A DNA stretch of 64,000 bases. It comes from Trichomonas vaginalis G3. Lineage: Eukaryota > Parabasalia > Trichomonadida > Trichomonadidae. Numbering within the stretch: position 1 is the stretch's first letter; every line of letters starts with the position of its first letter. The position numbers and the translations under genes are program-made. This document shows, piece after piece, positions 10,054-20,323 of this stretch. The DNA is taken from contig NC_067207.1 of the NCBI RefSeq assembly GCF_026262505.1, forward strand, positions 3,976,252 to 4,040,251, given 5' to 3'. Below the pieces are notes generated by a model. That model did no database searches. It worked only from the letters and a program-made list of their open reading frames with translations, and was not told the DNA's origin.

Positions 10054-11684
10054 CACGAGACTTGTATACTAACTTCTGTAGAGTCTGCAATATTTGAATT
10101 TTCGGAGCAAATCGGAGCATCTGAACCTTGATTTGTATCGGCTTGCTCAAAATTAGTTTGAATTGGAGTGGATGAATTAAAATCTGGATTATTTAATGTT
10201 TCATTAAATAATGCCATAATTTTTTCTCTTTTTTCATTAATAAACTTAGTGATCATTGTATCTTTATCTGTTAGATCGATTGATTTGAGTATATCTGCAT
10301 CATGAACTGGAATATTTTCGAACAATGAACTCGATTCTATGGAACCATATGGAGAAATCTCGTTCTGAGCCAAAGAAAGATCACTTACGTTGTATTGTTT
10401 GATAGAAAAAATTGTTTTCTCAAGTTCTTTTTGAAAGCAGTCAAGAATATAATTTTTGTAGCTATCAGTGATAACGGTTTTTATATGGCGCTCGATCTTC
10501 TGGTTATTTTTGATGGCGTTATATTTATCTAATTGGATTTGAGATATCTTCTTAATAGCTTCATAAATGTTTGGATGTTTTAACGAAGAAAATTCTGAAT
10601 GCATACTCTCGAGGCAATCATTAGTGAATATTGCAATTGCATTATTACATTGAGATATTAAATTGTAGTGCGGCAACCAAACTTTGTTGAAATAATCAAT
10701 ATAATCTTTGATCGAATCAACTTTATTTTGATTAATTATATGCATTGTAAGTACAAATTCTTCATGAGACATGAATGGAGTAATAGAATATAGCTTAAAT
10801 AAAGAATTTTGTAAAGTATTGAAATTTTTTGTATAAAGTGCTACAAGTTTCCTGTGTAAAGCTTGTTTGAAATGAAATAGGCATCCAATTATACGGACTT
10901 TAGGGAAAATTTGTTGAAGTGCCTCTATCATTCCCTTTTCAAAATCACAATGAATTTGAATTAGCTTTGAAAATTGAATACCCTTGACAGTAAAAATATA
11001 TTCAAATGCCTTCTTATAAGATTCAAATGTGCGGTTTTTCATGAATATAAATAAAAGTGGTAGATATTGATTTGTTGAAGGTTCACAAATCATAATTGTT
11101 AGCATCTGTCCTTTTTGAAAATGTTTTGGTGTAATTTTAAAAGTTCCATCGCAAAATAAATCTGTGGCTTCTTTTGCAAATTGAATTGCCTTCTCAAAAC
11201 CAAAAAACATCGTCTCACAATTTGCTTGAAAATCATGGCCAATGAAAAACTGCTCGCCATTTATTAAACAAAAATTAGCAATTTCATCGTCTGTAATTTT
11301 TTCTCCAACAGAAAATTTTCTGGACTTATTATAAACTTCCCTGACCAATGAATCTTTAATTAATGGGTTTTCATCAGTACCAACAGCAAGTTCTGTCATA
11401 AATTTTTTAATCTGCTGAAAAGTGCCGTTGTCTTCAGAAAATTTTGCCATTGCCTTATTGTATATTTCTGTCAGAGTCATTGATTTATGAAGATCATTTT
11501 TTTCATTTTGTAACTTTTTAAATTGTCTGCATTCGGGTATATGTTCCTTTTGTAAATCTTCGGAAACTGAACTGTTCTCAATTTTAACTAAATAACGTGC
11601 TTGACAAGAATGATCGATGCAACGGTAGTAACGTTCAATATTATTTGAATTAATAATATTTGTATGATCATGCGAATAAAGCAT
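9990..11684 (-). CDS. MULE (MuDR-type) transposase, ends altered
   Basis: This is a DNA-transposon transposase. A zinc-binding N-terminal region (YYRCIDHSCQARYL ... EHIPEC) is followed by the MULE DDE core: first D in FCDGTFKITP, second D in IHCDFEKGMIEAL, the CxxH signature in IGCLFHFKQAL, and the E in NDCLESMHSEF. The first ATG in frame is at 11,684, but coding-like sequence continues upstream to about 11,945 with no ATG in that frame. An ATG at 11,946 lies one frame off and reads only MGKSYI before a stop, so the true start seems lost by an indel. The last 20 or so codons come from the abutting Maverick end, so the Maverick appears to have inserted into its 3' part. Confidence 0.8.
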   Translation of the reverse strand: MLYSHDHTNIINSNNIERYYRCIDHSCQARYLVKIENSSVSEDLQKEHIPECRQFKKLQNEKNDLHKSMTLTEIYNKAMAKFSEDNGTFQQIKKFMTELAVGTDENPLIKDSLVREVYNKSRKFSVGEKITDDEIANFCLINGEQFFIGHDFQANCETMFFGFEKAIQFAKEATDLFCDGTFKITPKHFQKGQMLTIMICEPSTNQYLPLLFIFMKNRTFESYKKAFEYIFTVKGIQFSKLIQIHCDFEKGMIEALQQIFPKVRIIGCLFHFKQALHRKLVALYTKNFNTLQNSLFKLYSITPFMSHEEFVLTMHIINQNKVDSIKDYIDYFNKVWLPHYNLISQCNNAIAIFTNDCLESMHSEFSSLKHPNIYEAIKKISQIQLDKYNAIKNNQKIERHIKTVITDSYKNYILDCFQKELEKTIFSIKQYNVSDLSLAQNEISPYGSIESSSLFENIPVHDADILKSIDLTDKDTMITKFINEKREKIMALFNETLNNPDFNSSTPIQTNFEQADTNQGSDAPICSENSNIADSTEVSIQVSCTEALRSSIRNTCEFDTLQNR

Positions 11685-11999
11685 ATCTTTGCGAACAATT
11701 GTATCAGGATATTTTCCAGTAACTGCGGGAATATTTTTAACTGCAATATAACTAAAATATCTTCTGACAGCTTTAGATTCATTTTCGGCGTATTTAATAT
11801 TAAAATATTGAAGAACTTGTTTGATTATATTCGTTTTTTCATCTCTCGATGTTGATTTTTGGTATTTATCAGATTGTTCCCTGATAAATATTTTATTTTC
11901 GTCTGTAAAGTTTGCTCTTTTTTGATTAAATATATGATTTTCCCATTAAAAAATGAAATGATGCAAAATTTACGAAAACCGTTCGAAAATTGAATCAAA

Positions 12000-12231
12000 A
12001 ATGAAAAGTAATACTTAAATGAGGAATTCTTTGAGATATTGGTCTTAGATTGAATGTAGCGTCATTCTTATATAGAATATATATTCATATCATCGGAAAT
12101 ATGATAAAAAGCATATAATAAATGTCAAAAAAGTGAACAAATAAGCAAAGATATTTTTTAAAAAACAATGAAAAGTAATACTTAAATGAGGAATTCTTTG
12201 AGATATTGGTCTTAGATTGAATGTAGCGTCA
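12000..12231. repeat. Perfect 65-bp direct repeat upstream of the 12,281 gene
   Basis: Positions 12,000-12,064 and 12,167-12,231 are identical over 65 bp (beginning AATGAAAAGTAATACTTAAA and ending AATGTAGCGTCA), separated by 102 bp of AT-rich sequence. The second copy ends about 37 bp before the initiator of the gene at 12,281. It could be a duplicated regulatory block or the scar of an insertion or recombination event between the MULE and this gene. Confidence 0.85.
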
Positions 12232-12267
12232 CAAATTTCACAAATATAATTTACTATACAATTTTAT

Positions 12268-12272
12268 TCATT
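12268..12272 (+). promoter_or_regulatory. Initiator (TCATT) of the 12,281 gene
   Basis: TCATT matches the trichomonad initiator TCA(+1)YW, with +1 at 12,270. This is 11 bases before the ATG, within the very short 5' leader usual in Trichomonas. Confidence 0.55.
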
Positions 12273-12280
12273 TTTTTAAA

Positions 12281-13387
12281 ATGGCTGACGACAGTCTGTA
12301 TCAACTAACTCAACTAGTCAAGCATAATGATTATTCTTCGGATTCATTAAATCAACTTTATCAATGCATAAGTACAATGACAGAAAGATCAATTGGATGC
12401 TTGAATTGGGATAAATTTTTCAAAAAAATCACAGTGACTGATGAAGTTCTTTTACATTTTTTAGCATCCGTTTTAAACATTGAAAAGATATCAGAATGTT
12501 TCAAGGATTCTATTTTTTATCACAATATTAATCTTGAAAAATTCAGTAATTTAACTGAAACAGAACAACAAACAATTTTAAATTCCTACAAAGCGGATAA
12601 ATTTACATATTACATAATGTGCTCACAAATTGTAAAATCAAACTGGAACAATTTATCCCAAACTTTAGTTAATATTGCAAATCAATATTTGCCATTTTTA
12701 GATGAAGAAAAGCAAATATATATATTTACTGAAATAACTGGCAATTATCAAAATTTTGAAATTTCAGTTGCAAACTTGTTACTTTTTTATGAAAACAATG
12801 AAGAAAAATTAAGCAACTGTTTTAATTTAACATTGTTCCAGCAAATTTATTCCAAAAATGGAATCGAGCAAATGATATTTTTTGCTGCAAATACAATTTG
12901 TTGCAATAACACTTCTATCAATTTTTACAATCTCCTTGAAATTGAAGAAATGAATCCATTTGATTTTTTTTATTTCTCAATTCAATATAAAGAGATATTA
13001 AATTGCGATGATTTTCCAAAAGTTACAGAAGTAATCACAGGTTTAATCTCAGCTTCAAATATTAATGCTATTATGCGAATTTGCCAAAAAATTTTGGATA
13101 AAATTACATTTTATAAATGTAATTATTGCCATATTACCTCAATATGGAATTTTATCACAAATGCAGCAATAATTCTTCCTGATGAAGATTTATTAATCAA
13201 ATTATTAAAATTCATAGAAAAAACAGAAAAAGCAACAGATGAATTATTCGAACCGGAGAATGATTTGGGTTTCTATGAATATTTAAATTCGATTTTCTCA
13301 GATATTACATCTGCGAGAAATAAGCAATTTCTCTTGGAATTTCTAAATACCCATGAAGATGACTTCACTTATGATCAAACATTGTGA
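12281..13387 (+). CDS. Helical hypothetical protein (368 aa)
   Basis: The reading frame is uninterrupted from MADDSLYQLTQLVKHNDY to DFTYDQTL and has a TCATT initiator 11 bases upstream of the ATG. The protein is rich in Asn, Ile, Leu and Phe and appears all-helical, with repeated amphipathic helices (for example DLLIKLLKFIEKTEKATDEL near the C-terminus), as in armadillo/HEAT-like solenoids. There is no signal peptide or transmembrane segment. I do not recognise a family; trichomonad genomes carry large families of similar helical proteins. It is transcribed away from the MULE gene. Confidence 0.75.
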   Translation: MADDSLYQLTQLVKHNDYSSDSLNQLYQCISTMTERSIGCLNWDKFFKKITVTDEVLLHFLASVLNIEKISECFKDSIFYHNINLEKFSNLTETEQQTILNSYKADKFTYYIMCSQIVKSNWNNLSQTLVNIANQYLPFLDEEKQIYIFTEITGNYQNFEISVANLLLFYENNEEKLSNCFNLTLFQQIYSKNGIEQMIFFAANTICCNNTSINFYNLLEIEEMNPFDFFYFSIQYKEILNCDDFPKVTEVITGLISASNINAIMRICQKILDKITFYKCNYCHITSIWNFITNAAIILPDEDLLIKLLKFIEKTEKATDELFEPENDLGFYEYLNSIFSDITSARNKQFLLEFLNTHEDDFTYDQTL

Positions 13388-15737
13388 GGTCATTTTTGAT
13401 CAACAAATTAATTGAAATTCCGATCAAAAAAAAATCACAAATTGGATCAAAAAAATCGAATCTCAAGTTAAAAATAAAAAATTTCTACATTTTTATCAAA
13501 TTTAGATTTTTTTTTTCAAATCATGCGAATTGATTGAATAATTGCATATTTTATCCCATGCATCTAGAAGTATGTGTAATATTTTTGCTTTCATCAAGAA
13601 ATTGTCGAATTTGATCTTAATTTTTTTTGAAAAATATACTTTTAGAAAAAGAAATAGTGATTGAATAGCTGCCCATACTGTAAAAGGGTTATTTTTACAA
13701 GTAAAAAAATTGTTATTTTTCGAGCAAGTCGAGGCTTTTTTACCATCTTATTTTTGAAAAATTTACGAAAAATTATATCTGAAAAAACGCTTCATTTTGA
13801 TATCTTACAATGATAAAATACCAATGTTGCTGGGATATAATAGCTACACCTGGACATCTACTACATTAATGCGTATGACAGGTAAAGTTGATTTCAAAAG
13901 TATAGCCTGGAAAGATTACAATAAATCAACGATAATTCAAAAAAATTTCTTATAAGTTAACATAATAAAAATTTAATTTTTATATTGCTTGTATTATACT
14001 TAAGTATATAATATATTTAAATCTTAGAATGAAAATTCGGGACGCCCTAGCTATTCAATTTTCCCTTAGGACGCCCATAAACCTTTCAAAAATGTGATGT
14101 AAATATCACAATTTTGAGAAATTTACACTAGGACGCCTTAGGACGCCAACTCCCTTTTTTACCTTTTTTTGTCTTCATGAAAAAAAAATAAATAAAATAA
14201 TAACGCCAAAATTCATTCATTTTGAGTGCATCTGGTTTAATTTTCATTTATTACTATTTGGCAGAATTCTGTAAATATTAAAATATTGAGGATATTATAA
14301 GACTGGATTCAACAATATGTCTCTGAAAATTGCATGAATCAAAAGTTCTAATCAATTTTCTTAGAGGTTGAATCTAATGCAATATTTCAATAAAATTTTA
14401 TCAAAGTTAACTCAGAACATTCTTATTGTGTTTTGTTACGAAAGAATTCTATTTCTCAACTTTGAACTCCTTAGTAAAAAATAACAATCTAAAGAGAAGT
14501 GTATCAACTCTAACCATCATATCTAAGCAAAGCTTGTTTCAACATTTAATATTCATCCATAGAGCACCTTAATAATGCAGTTGTACACATATATTGCCTC
14601 ATAATTTTCTGGATCATTAGATCAAATTTCATATAATACTTCAATATCTACCTGTTTATATATTGAATAATGCATATAAATAGATAGAAAAGGATAAGTA
14701 TTAACTTTGATTATCGATATTTGATATTTCGTGAAAATAATATCCCTATATTAAGGAATAATAATTCTACAAAGTTTGATTATAATAATATATTTTCTCA
14801 AGATAGCACCCTATGTAGATAAATATTGTTTATTATTTAGAATTTGGAATTATAAAAATTTATTTATGCATAAAAACATTTTCAACAAGTTTAAAATGCT
14901 ATATTCGCACTATTGAGCGTTATATTGTCAAAAACTTAATCAAATGAACAAGATAATTTATGGTAAATATACAATTTGCTCAGTAATTATTTTTTTGGAA
15001 AAATTCGACTTATATAATCCATGTTGTGAAGGGTGTATGCCAAAATTATAGCCTCAATGTTTTTAATATTATAATGATAGATTTTGGCAATTGTGATGGA
15101 TCTTATGTGGTATAAAGTGAATATTATTGTAAATTATTTCTGAGTATGAACTAATAAAAGGAAAATACTATTCATCCACTAAATTGAAATTCAAAAATTC
15201 AATTTCAAGGACTATTATTAAAGACTTATAAACATAGTTTGATTCTGAAATCATTGTTTGCCTATAAAAAGTTCTTTCAAGAAGGTTTCTCTATGAAAGC
15301 TCGCATTCCCATTCATAATAAAAATTTTGCACTTTTCTAATTTGCCGCGTCAAATGTCAGGCGGGAGGCTATCAACTAATTAAAGATTATATAATGTTAT
15401 TATATAATGAAATAAAAATACGATAGAATGTCAGGCGAAAATGAGGGGAAAAGTGCGAAAAAGTGGCTTTTCAGTTTACAATTTTTAGTTGATACACCTC
15501 TATCTAAAGCAAATTACTGTATAGTTTTAAATAATTGAGTCAAATTATTGTAGAATGCCTATAAAAGCTATTTCCAACTACCGTGTTGAAAAATAATGCG
15601 ATTTGAAATTCCTCCTTATATATAATAATATTTCCGTGTTCAATATCAAAATGTTTCAATTTTCTATTTATTACGGAAATATTAATAAATGTTACTAAAT
15701 CTTCCAAATTGCCCCTATAAAAAATAACACTTTTTTT
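13388..15737. other. Long AT-rich intergenic region with a few GC-rich words
   Basis: No reading frame of interest on either strand over 2.35 kb. Four copies of GGACGCC stand out at 14,040, 14,069, 14,131 and 14,141. A short inverted repeat (GTGATGTAAATATCAC) lies near 14,095. A GC-rich patch at 15,341-15,445 holds TTTGCCGC, GGCGGGAG and GGCGAAAA, which resemble E2F sites. The rest looks like plain A/T-rich spacer. Confidence 0.6.
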
Positions 15738-15742
15738 TCACA
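15738..15742 (+). promoter_or_regulatory. Initiator (TCACA) of the RasGEF gene
   Basis: TCACA fits TCA(+1)YW with +1 at 15,740, 15 bases before the ATG at 15,755. It lies just after a run of eight T. Confidence 0.55.
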
Positions 15743-15754
15743 ATATAATTTTTG

Positions 15755-17446
15755 ATGCAAGAAAATACAGAGACATTAGCAGAAACTCCACAACCAGCAC
15801 AAGAACAGCAAGTTGAAAACAGACCAAGCTATTATTCTGAAACTGATGGAGAAAAAGCTCCTTGGCTCCCTCAAATTTTGGCTAACGATAGCTCAATTCT
15901 TGCATTGCGCGAGAGATTGCTTCCCCAAACAGGTGGTTTCTCGTTTTCAAGCGATAAATTTTCGGAACAAACAGTAAGCGAATCACATTTTAATAAATTT
16001 ACTTGCCTTGAATTAGTTTATCAGCATTTACAATCTATTGGACTTGCCAATACGGCTGAAACTCTTAAATACGAATCTGGTTTGGATTTTTCAGATATTT
16101 CACAAGATTTTGAACGAACTTCTCTCCGAATTTTAGCGTCATTAGGCGCCTCAAAAGGTGAAAAAATCTGGGAAATACAACCAGATCCTGGATGCATTTA
16201 TGTTCAAGCTACCCCTGAAAAAAATTGCCAAAAACTACTTGTTGATAGCTCGAGAAATACTATTAGCGAGTTGTATAAGATCAAGACTGGCTCGGGTAAA
16301 CTTGATACCAAAATTGTAAGACTTTCGCAGTTAATTGCAAATCTTATTTTGACAGATCTAAGTGATTATGACAAAGAACTCATTTTCATCATTTTACAAA
16401 TTCACGTATCATCTCAACATTTCTTACATCATCTACTTACGATATACAATTCCGATAAATTGACCGATTTATTTGGAGATGAGAAAAATTTTGTTGCAAC
16501 TCACTCCGCTCAATTAAAATTTTCTACAGTTGCATTATTAGCAGGCTGGATACGCTATTTCGGTACCTTTATTGATATCAGAGTTTTACAAGCGATTTCT
16601 GATTTCGTAAAAGAAGCCAAACAGCAGACAACTGATCTCCAACATGAATTTTCTAATATAGAATTCTTACTCAAAGAAATATCACCTGGAAAATACCGTC
16701 CTTTAAAGGAAGAACCAACTCAGATGCCAAATATTAGCGATTTCAGATTAGTTTTCAATCCAACGACGCCTATAGCGAAGATGGATCCTGAAGAAGTTGC
16801 AAGACAGGCGTCTTTGTTGTTTTTCAATGAATTCAAAAAAATACCAATCGAAGAATTTTATTATGCGTTTACAGATGGATACTGTTTGGTTAAGACGCCT
16901 CAAATCAACCAGATTTTGCATATGGGCGAAGTAATTTCTCTGAATCTTCTTGAAGAATTAGTAAATTCAAGAGATAGAATTGGTACAGCTCAGAAATACC
17001 TTGTTATTATTAGTCAGCTGTTTAACCATAGTGACTACGAGGCCTCCAGAGTCTTTTTACAGGTCTTGAAATATTTATTTGAATATAATTTTCTTCCAAA
17101 TGTCCTACCGTTCTCAAGTATTCCTGCTTATTGGAAGGCAATTGGCGGCGGATACCCTGATTGTCACGAATATACGATGTTAATAGAGAATAGCGTAAAT
17201 TCAAGAAAACCAGCAATCCCGAACCTTAGGATAGAGCTTATTTATACATCTGATGCATCTATTGCACCAATAAGTAACAGCGAAATCAATTACCCTGAAC
17301 ATAAGAAAGTGGCTGAACGAATTCATCGTTTGTACAACTTCCAGAATACTCCATACAACTTTTGGCCTGTTCAAAGTATTCAAAATATGCTCTTGAAGAC
17401 GCCAAAGAGAACGTTTGAGGAAAATTTAAGTCTATTGGCTTGCTAA
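15755..17446 (+). CDS. LisH-RasGEF protein (563 aa)
   Basis: A predicted guanine-nucleotide exchange factor for Ras-type GTPases. The ATG at 15,755 is preferred because an initiator lies 15 bases upstream. Domains in order: a Gln/Pro/Glu-rich N-terminus; a LisH-type helix pair at about residues 55-88 (LELVYQHLQSIGLANTAETL), a dimerisation module; a RasGEF N-terminal region at about 155-300 with the STVALLAGWIRYFGTFIDI motif; then a CDC25-type catalytic domain at about 340-530 starting DPEEVARQASLLFFNEFKKI and containing NSRDRIGTAQKYLVIISQLF. LisH-RasGEF fusions are known in amoebae such as Dictyostelium. The stop overlaps a TAAA, which could serve as the poly(A) signal. No intron is needed. 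It is followed by a second GEF-like gene on the same strand. Confidence 0.8.
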   Translation: MQENTETLAETPQPAQEQQVENRPSYYSETDGEKAPWLPQILANDSSILALRERLLPQTGGFSFSSDKFSEQTVSESHFNKFTCLELVYQHLQSIGLANTAETLKYESGLDFSDISQDFERTSLRILASLGASKGEKIWEIQPDPGCIYVQATPEKNCQKLLVDSSRNTISELYKIKTGSGKLDTKIVRLSQLIANLILTDLSDYDKELIFIILQIHVSSQHFLHHLLTIYNSDKLTDLFGDEKNFVATHSAQLKFSTVALLAGWIRYFGTFIDIRVLQAISDFVKEAKQQTTDLQHEFSNIEFLLKEISPGKYRPLKEEPTQMPNISDFRLVFNPTTPIAKMDPEEVARQASLLFFNEFKKIPIEEFYYAFTDGYCLVKTPQINQILHMGEVISLNLLEELVNSRDRIGTAQKYLVIISQLFNHSDYEASRVFLQVLKYLFEYNFLPNVLPFSSIPAYWKAIGGGYPDCHEYTMLIENSVNSRKPAIPNLRIELIYTSDASIAPISNSEINYPEHKKVAERIHRLYNFQNTPYNFWPVQSIQNMLLKTPKRTFEENLSLLAC

Positions 17447-18010
17447 ACTTTGTTTGAATATAGTTTATATTTATAAGCAATTTTTTTATAAGAATTACTG
17501 CTTATTGCAGATAATTTTGAGATTTCTTAATATTGATTTCTTGTTTTAAATATGCTTTGTAGGATCTGGTTAATTTGTGCAATACGTACAAAGGCTGCTA
17601 TAATTCTTTAAATTTGAAACAAGATAGAAATATTATAAGTTTTTCCTTGAGTCTATATGAAGTCATGATTATCCTGCTTATTTTAAGTTAGCATAATAAC
17701 GTTGTATCTCATTTGAATATGAATCGAGATCCAAATTCTATGATTTGGAAAGAAAAAAAAACTGATTTCGAGAGGTTTTATGCTTGATTCAAATGCATCC
17801 AGATGAATATATAGTATCAAAATAATTCAAACTCGAAAATTGTCATTCGGTCATTGTTTCGTGGTCAGATTCCAACGTAATTTACGTCAATTTTCAAAAA
17901 ATTTACGTTTTAGTTACTTGGATGTTTTTATTATATTTCTGTTGGTCACGAAGTTGGTCCTCTCAAAATAATTGAATTGGCGCAATAACCCTGAATTTCT
18001 AGATTGGAAC
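17447..18010. other. Intergenic spacer
   Basis: About 560 bp of A/T-rich sequence between two same-strand host genes. No RNA gene, repeat or convincing reading frame is seen. The upstream region of the next gene has TCTCAAAATAA near 17,962, a poor match to the initiator. Confidence 0.5.
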
Positions 18011-19594
18011 ATGGCTACGAAAACTCCGAATTACCAGCAAGTTCGGATACCTCCTATTAAGCCTGAGCTTGTCGATTATATCGATGCTGTTCCAATGATT
18101 CCTGCTCAAATGAATCAAGCTTATGAAAGTAATAAACTCAATCTTTTCTACTTAGAGTCCGTTAAAAAGCGATACACTGCAATAATTGAAAAAGAAAGTA
18201 AATGTCTCATAGAAATTTCCCGCGAAAAGAATAAAAAATATGATTGCTCATTGCCTCAATTTAAGTATGCCCGTCATAAGTTCCAGAAGTACTTCTACAA
18301 GTATCATTATAGTAGATTCACACGATTTCAGAAGAACTATGCTTTAGTTGTTACTTTACTTCAATTCTTTAGAGAATGTATTGGATGTCATGCTCCAATC
18401 TCATTTAAGAGAGAAGTATTCACAAAACAGATCACAATGGAAGATCCTCCTGATGATAAAAAGCTTTCTTATAAGATTATTTCGCTTGGAAATTATGCAA
18501 AAGCTCTACTTCGCTCAAACAAGAAACTTGAAGCTAGTGAGCTCCTTGAGACCCTTCATAGAGTATCCCAGAATGCCGATGAAACCATCAATTACATTCC
18601 TCCAAATGAATTTGATACACAATTCATGTTATACGCAGTACAGAACGGTCTTATCAAGAAATTTGTTCAATTTGCAAAGCAGATGCCTCATCTACAAATC
18701 AAAACTGAGCAACTTCCAAAGCCTGAAGAAAAGAAACTTTCAACTACAAAATCTGCTGAATTTATTCCAGATTTTCCGATGTTTTCTGAAAATCCTGATG
18801 GTAAACCAGCAGAAGATGATGATAATGATGAATCTATTAGTGATGAAAGGCTTTTCCAGTCAAATTTGTTTGATGTGCAGCCTCAAGTACAATTAAATGA
18901 TGCAGCTCCTTCACTTCTTGCTCCTCCCGTCATGTTCGATGCCGAACAGGATATTTCTACAGTTCAGACCTTTAATTTCAAAGAATTTAACCAATTTGTC
19001 CAATTTTTCTTCATTGCCCTTAACAGTGACTTCAAAACAGATAAGAAAGTCTTTACAACCATGAGATGCGCTTCCATTCGCATTTTATTCGATGTTTATT
19101 ACAATACGATGGGAAATCCTTTTTATTCTCCTTACCAATCCGTCAAATACTTCATGAACATAGAGAATTCTCTGAAGAAGTCCCCAGAAACCCTTGGAAT
19201 CCAAACTTCTCTTTATCCGGCCGCATTTAAGTCAAAACCGGCCAAAGAAATCTTCGGAATGTCCAACCATTTCGCCAATGCTATAGAGACTATTATTAAT
19301 GTTCAGTTCTTCAACAATCCATTGGATATCGCGTTTGCAATGTACAATGTGATTTCTGAGATACAGAACGGTATCAGGGAGTCCATGAATATTAATAGTA
19401 AGATTCTAGACATGAGCTTTGACGACTTGTTTGGCTTCTTAATTCCTGTTTTTGCTTTGAATCCAACTCCATCCCCTGTTGTTTTCCACAAATTCTTATC
19501 AGCGTTTGAAGAACTTAAGATATCAACAACACTGGAATACTCATGCACATGTTTGAAAGCAATTTTAGCTCATTTTATGGAAAATAAGAATTAA
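18011..19594 (+). CDS. VPS9-like domain protein, candidate Rab GEF (527 aa)
   Basis: The first ATG in frame is at 18,011 (MATKTPNYQQVRIPPIKPEL). The N-terminal 250 residues are helical and basic (YARHKFQKYFYKYHYSRFTR), followed by an acidic low-complexity linker (EDDDNDESISDERL). The C-terminal 130 residues look like a VPS9 fold: a helical pair, then SFDDLFGFLIPVFALNPTPS, then KFLSAFEELKISTTLEYSCT ahead of a last helix, matching the Asp and Tyr signature positions of VPS9 domains. VPS9 proteins activate Rab5/Rab21-type GTPases on endosomes. The domain call is by eye. The protein has no transmembrane segment. Confidence 0.65.
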   Translation: MATKTPNYQQVRIPPIKPELVDYIDAVPMIPAQMNQAYESNKLNLFYLESVKKRYTAIIEKESKCLIEISREKNKKYDCSLPQFKYARHKFQKYFYKYHYSRFTRFQKNYALVVTLLQFFRECIGCHAPISFKREVFTKQITMEDPPDDKKLSYKIISLGNYAKALLRSNKKLEASELLETLHRVSQNADETINYIPPNEFDTQFMLYAVQNGLIKKFVQFAKQMPHLQIKTEQLPKPEEKKLSTTKSAEFIPDFPMFSENPDGKPAEDDDNDESISDERLFQSNLFDVQPQVQLNDAAPSLLAPPVMFDAEQDISTVQTFNFKEFNQFVQFFFIALNSDFKTDKKVFTTMRCASIRILFDVYYNTMGNPFYSPYQSVKYFMNIENSLKKSPETLGIQTSLYPAAFKSKPAKEIFGMSNHFANAIETIINVQFFNNPLDIAFAMYNVISEIQNGIRESMNINSKILDMSFDDLFGFLIPVFALNPTPSPVVFHKFLSAFEELKISTTLEYSCTCLKAILAHFMENKN

Positions 19595-19641
19595 TTTTCT
19601 TTGATTTTTCATGATTTTGTATTTATTGACTAGTAAATAGT

Positions 19642-19753
19642 ATTATCTTCATTGTGTATTATGCTTTTTCTGTTAATCAATAGCTTAAAACATTATTTTC
19701 ATTGTGTATTATGCTTTTTTTGTTAATCAACAGTTTAAAACATTATTTTCATT
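19642..19753. repeat. 50-bp tandem repeat, two and a quarter units
   Basis: Two adjacent 50-bp units (19,642-19,691 and 19,692-19,741) containing CATTGTGTATTATGCTTTTT differ at about four positions, and a 12-bp partial third unit follows. They lie just past the end of the VPS9-like gene, in the convergent intergenic region. Probably a local slippage duplication. Confidence 0.8.
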
Positions 19754-20249
19754 CCTTTTCAATTGATGAGTTTGTTTAGATGCTTGTATCACGATATCTC
19801 AAAAGATTTGTAGGAAACTTTCTATATCGATATGTATATATATGGACCCATGTATATATTCAGCATATTCATATTGACTGAAAACAAATCCATCACCGTG
19901 AAAAAAGGAAAATTAGAGGCCATAAAATTCATTCAGATTATGCCATAATTTTTGACTAAAGTGTTAATCCTAGTTAGAATGGTGTTTGCAGGATCATATC
20001 TTAGTAAAAAAATAGAGTTTGAAGTCCCTCGTATGTTGAAATATGTAAGAGGAAGTTTTAACACTTGTATTTTCTCGTCCGAAGAACTGATTAAGAAATA
20101 ACGGATAGAAATGCATATATGCATAGACTAAAGTATATAATGAATAGACTCACACTGAATAAATTCAAAACAAAATCTTGAAAATGAAATTGCAAGAATC
20201 CGAGATGATATTTTAAAAATATGTGGCTCATCCGAGATTTAAGATCCAT

Positions 20250-20285
20250 AAACATATATATTTTAATATATATATATGTTTATAA
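20250..20285. terminator. A/T inverted repeat between convergent genes
   Basis: ATAAACATATATATTTTAAT is followed by its near-complement ending TATATGTTTAT, a perfect-looking A/T hairpin about 40 bp beyond the stop of the E2F-like gene. It may help end transcription; no direct evidence. Confidence 0.35.
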
Positions 20286-20323
20286 CAAAACAAAATAAAA
20301 ACAATAATATAAATTAAATTAGC

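Noticed and set aside
15752-15754. TTG start one codon before the RasGEF ATG
   Set aside because: ATG at 15,755 is the natural start, 15 bases after the initiator.
17022-17480. Minus-strand frames of 60-64 codons under the RasGEF gene
   Set aside because: Shadow frames of a well-supported gene, with no domain or promoter.
17972-18010. Upstream TTG start extending the VPS9-like gene
   Set aside because: A eukaryotic nuclear gene should start at ATG, and the first in-frame ATG is at 18,011.
18348-18896. 182-codon plus-strand frame inside the VPS9-like gene
   Set aside because: Alternative frame of the same coding region with low-complexity Leu/Met/Arg composition; no independent support.
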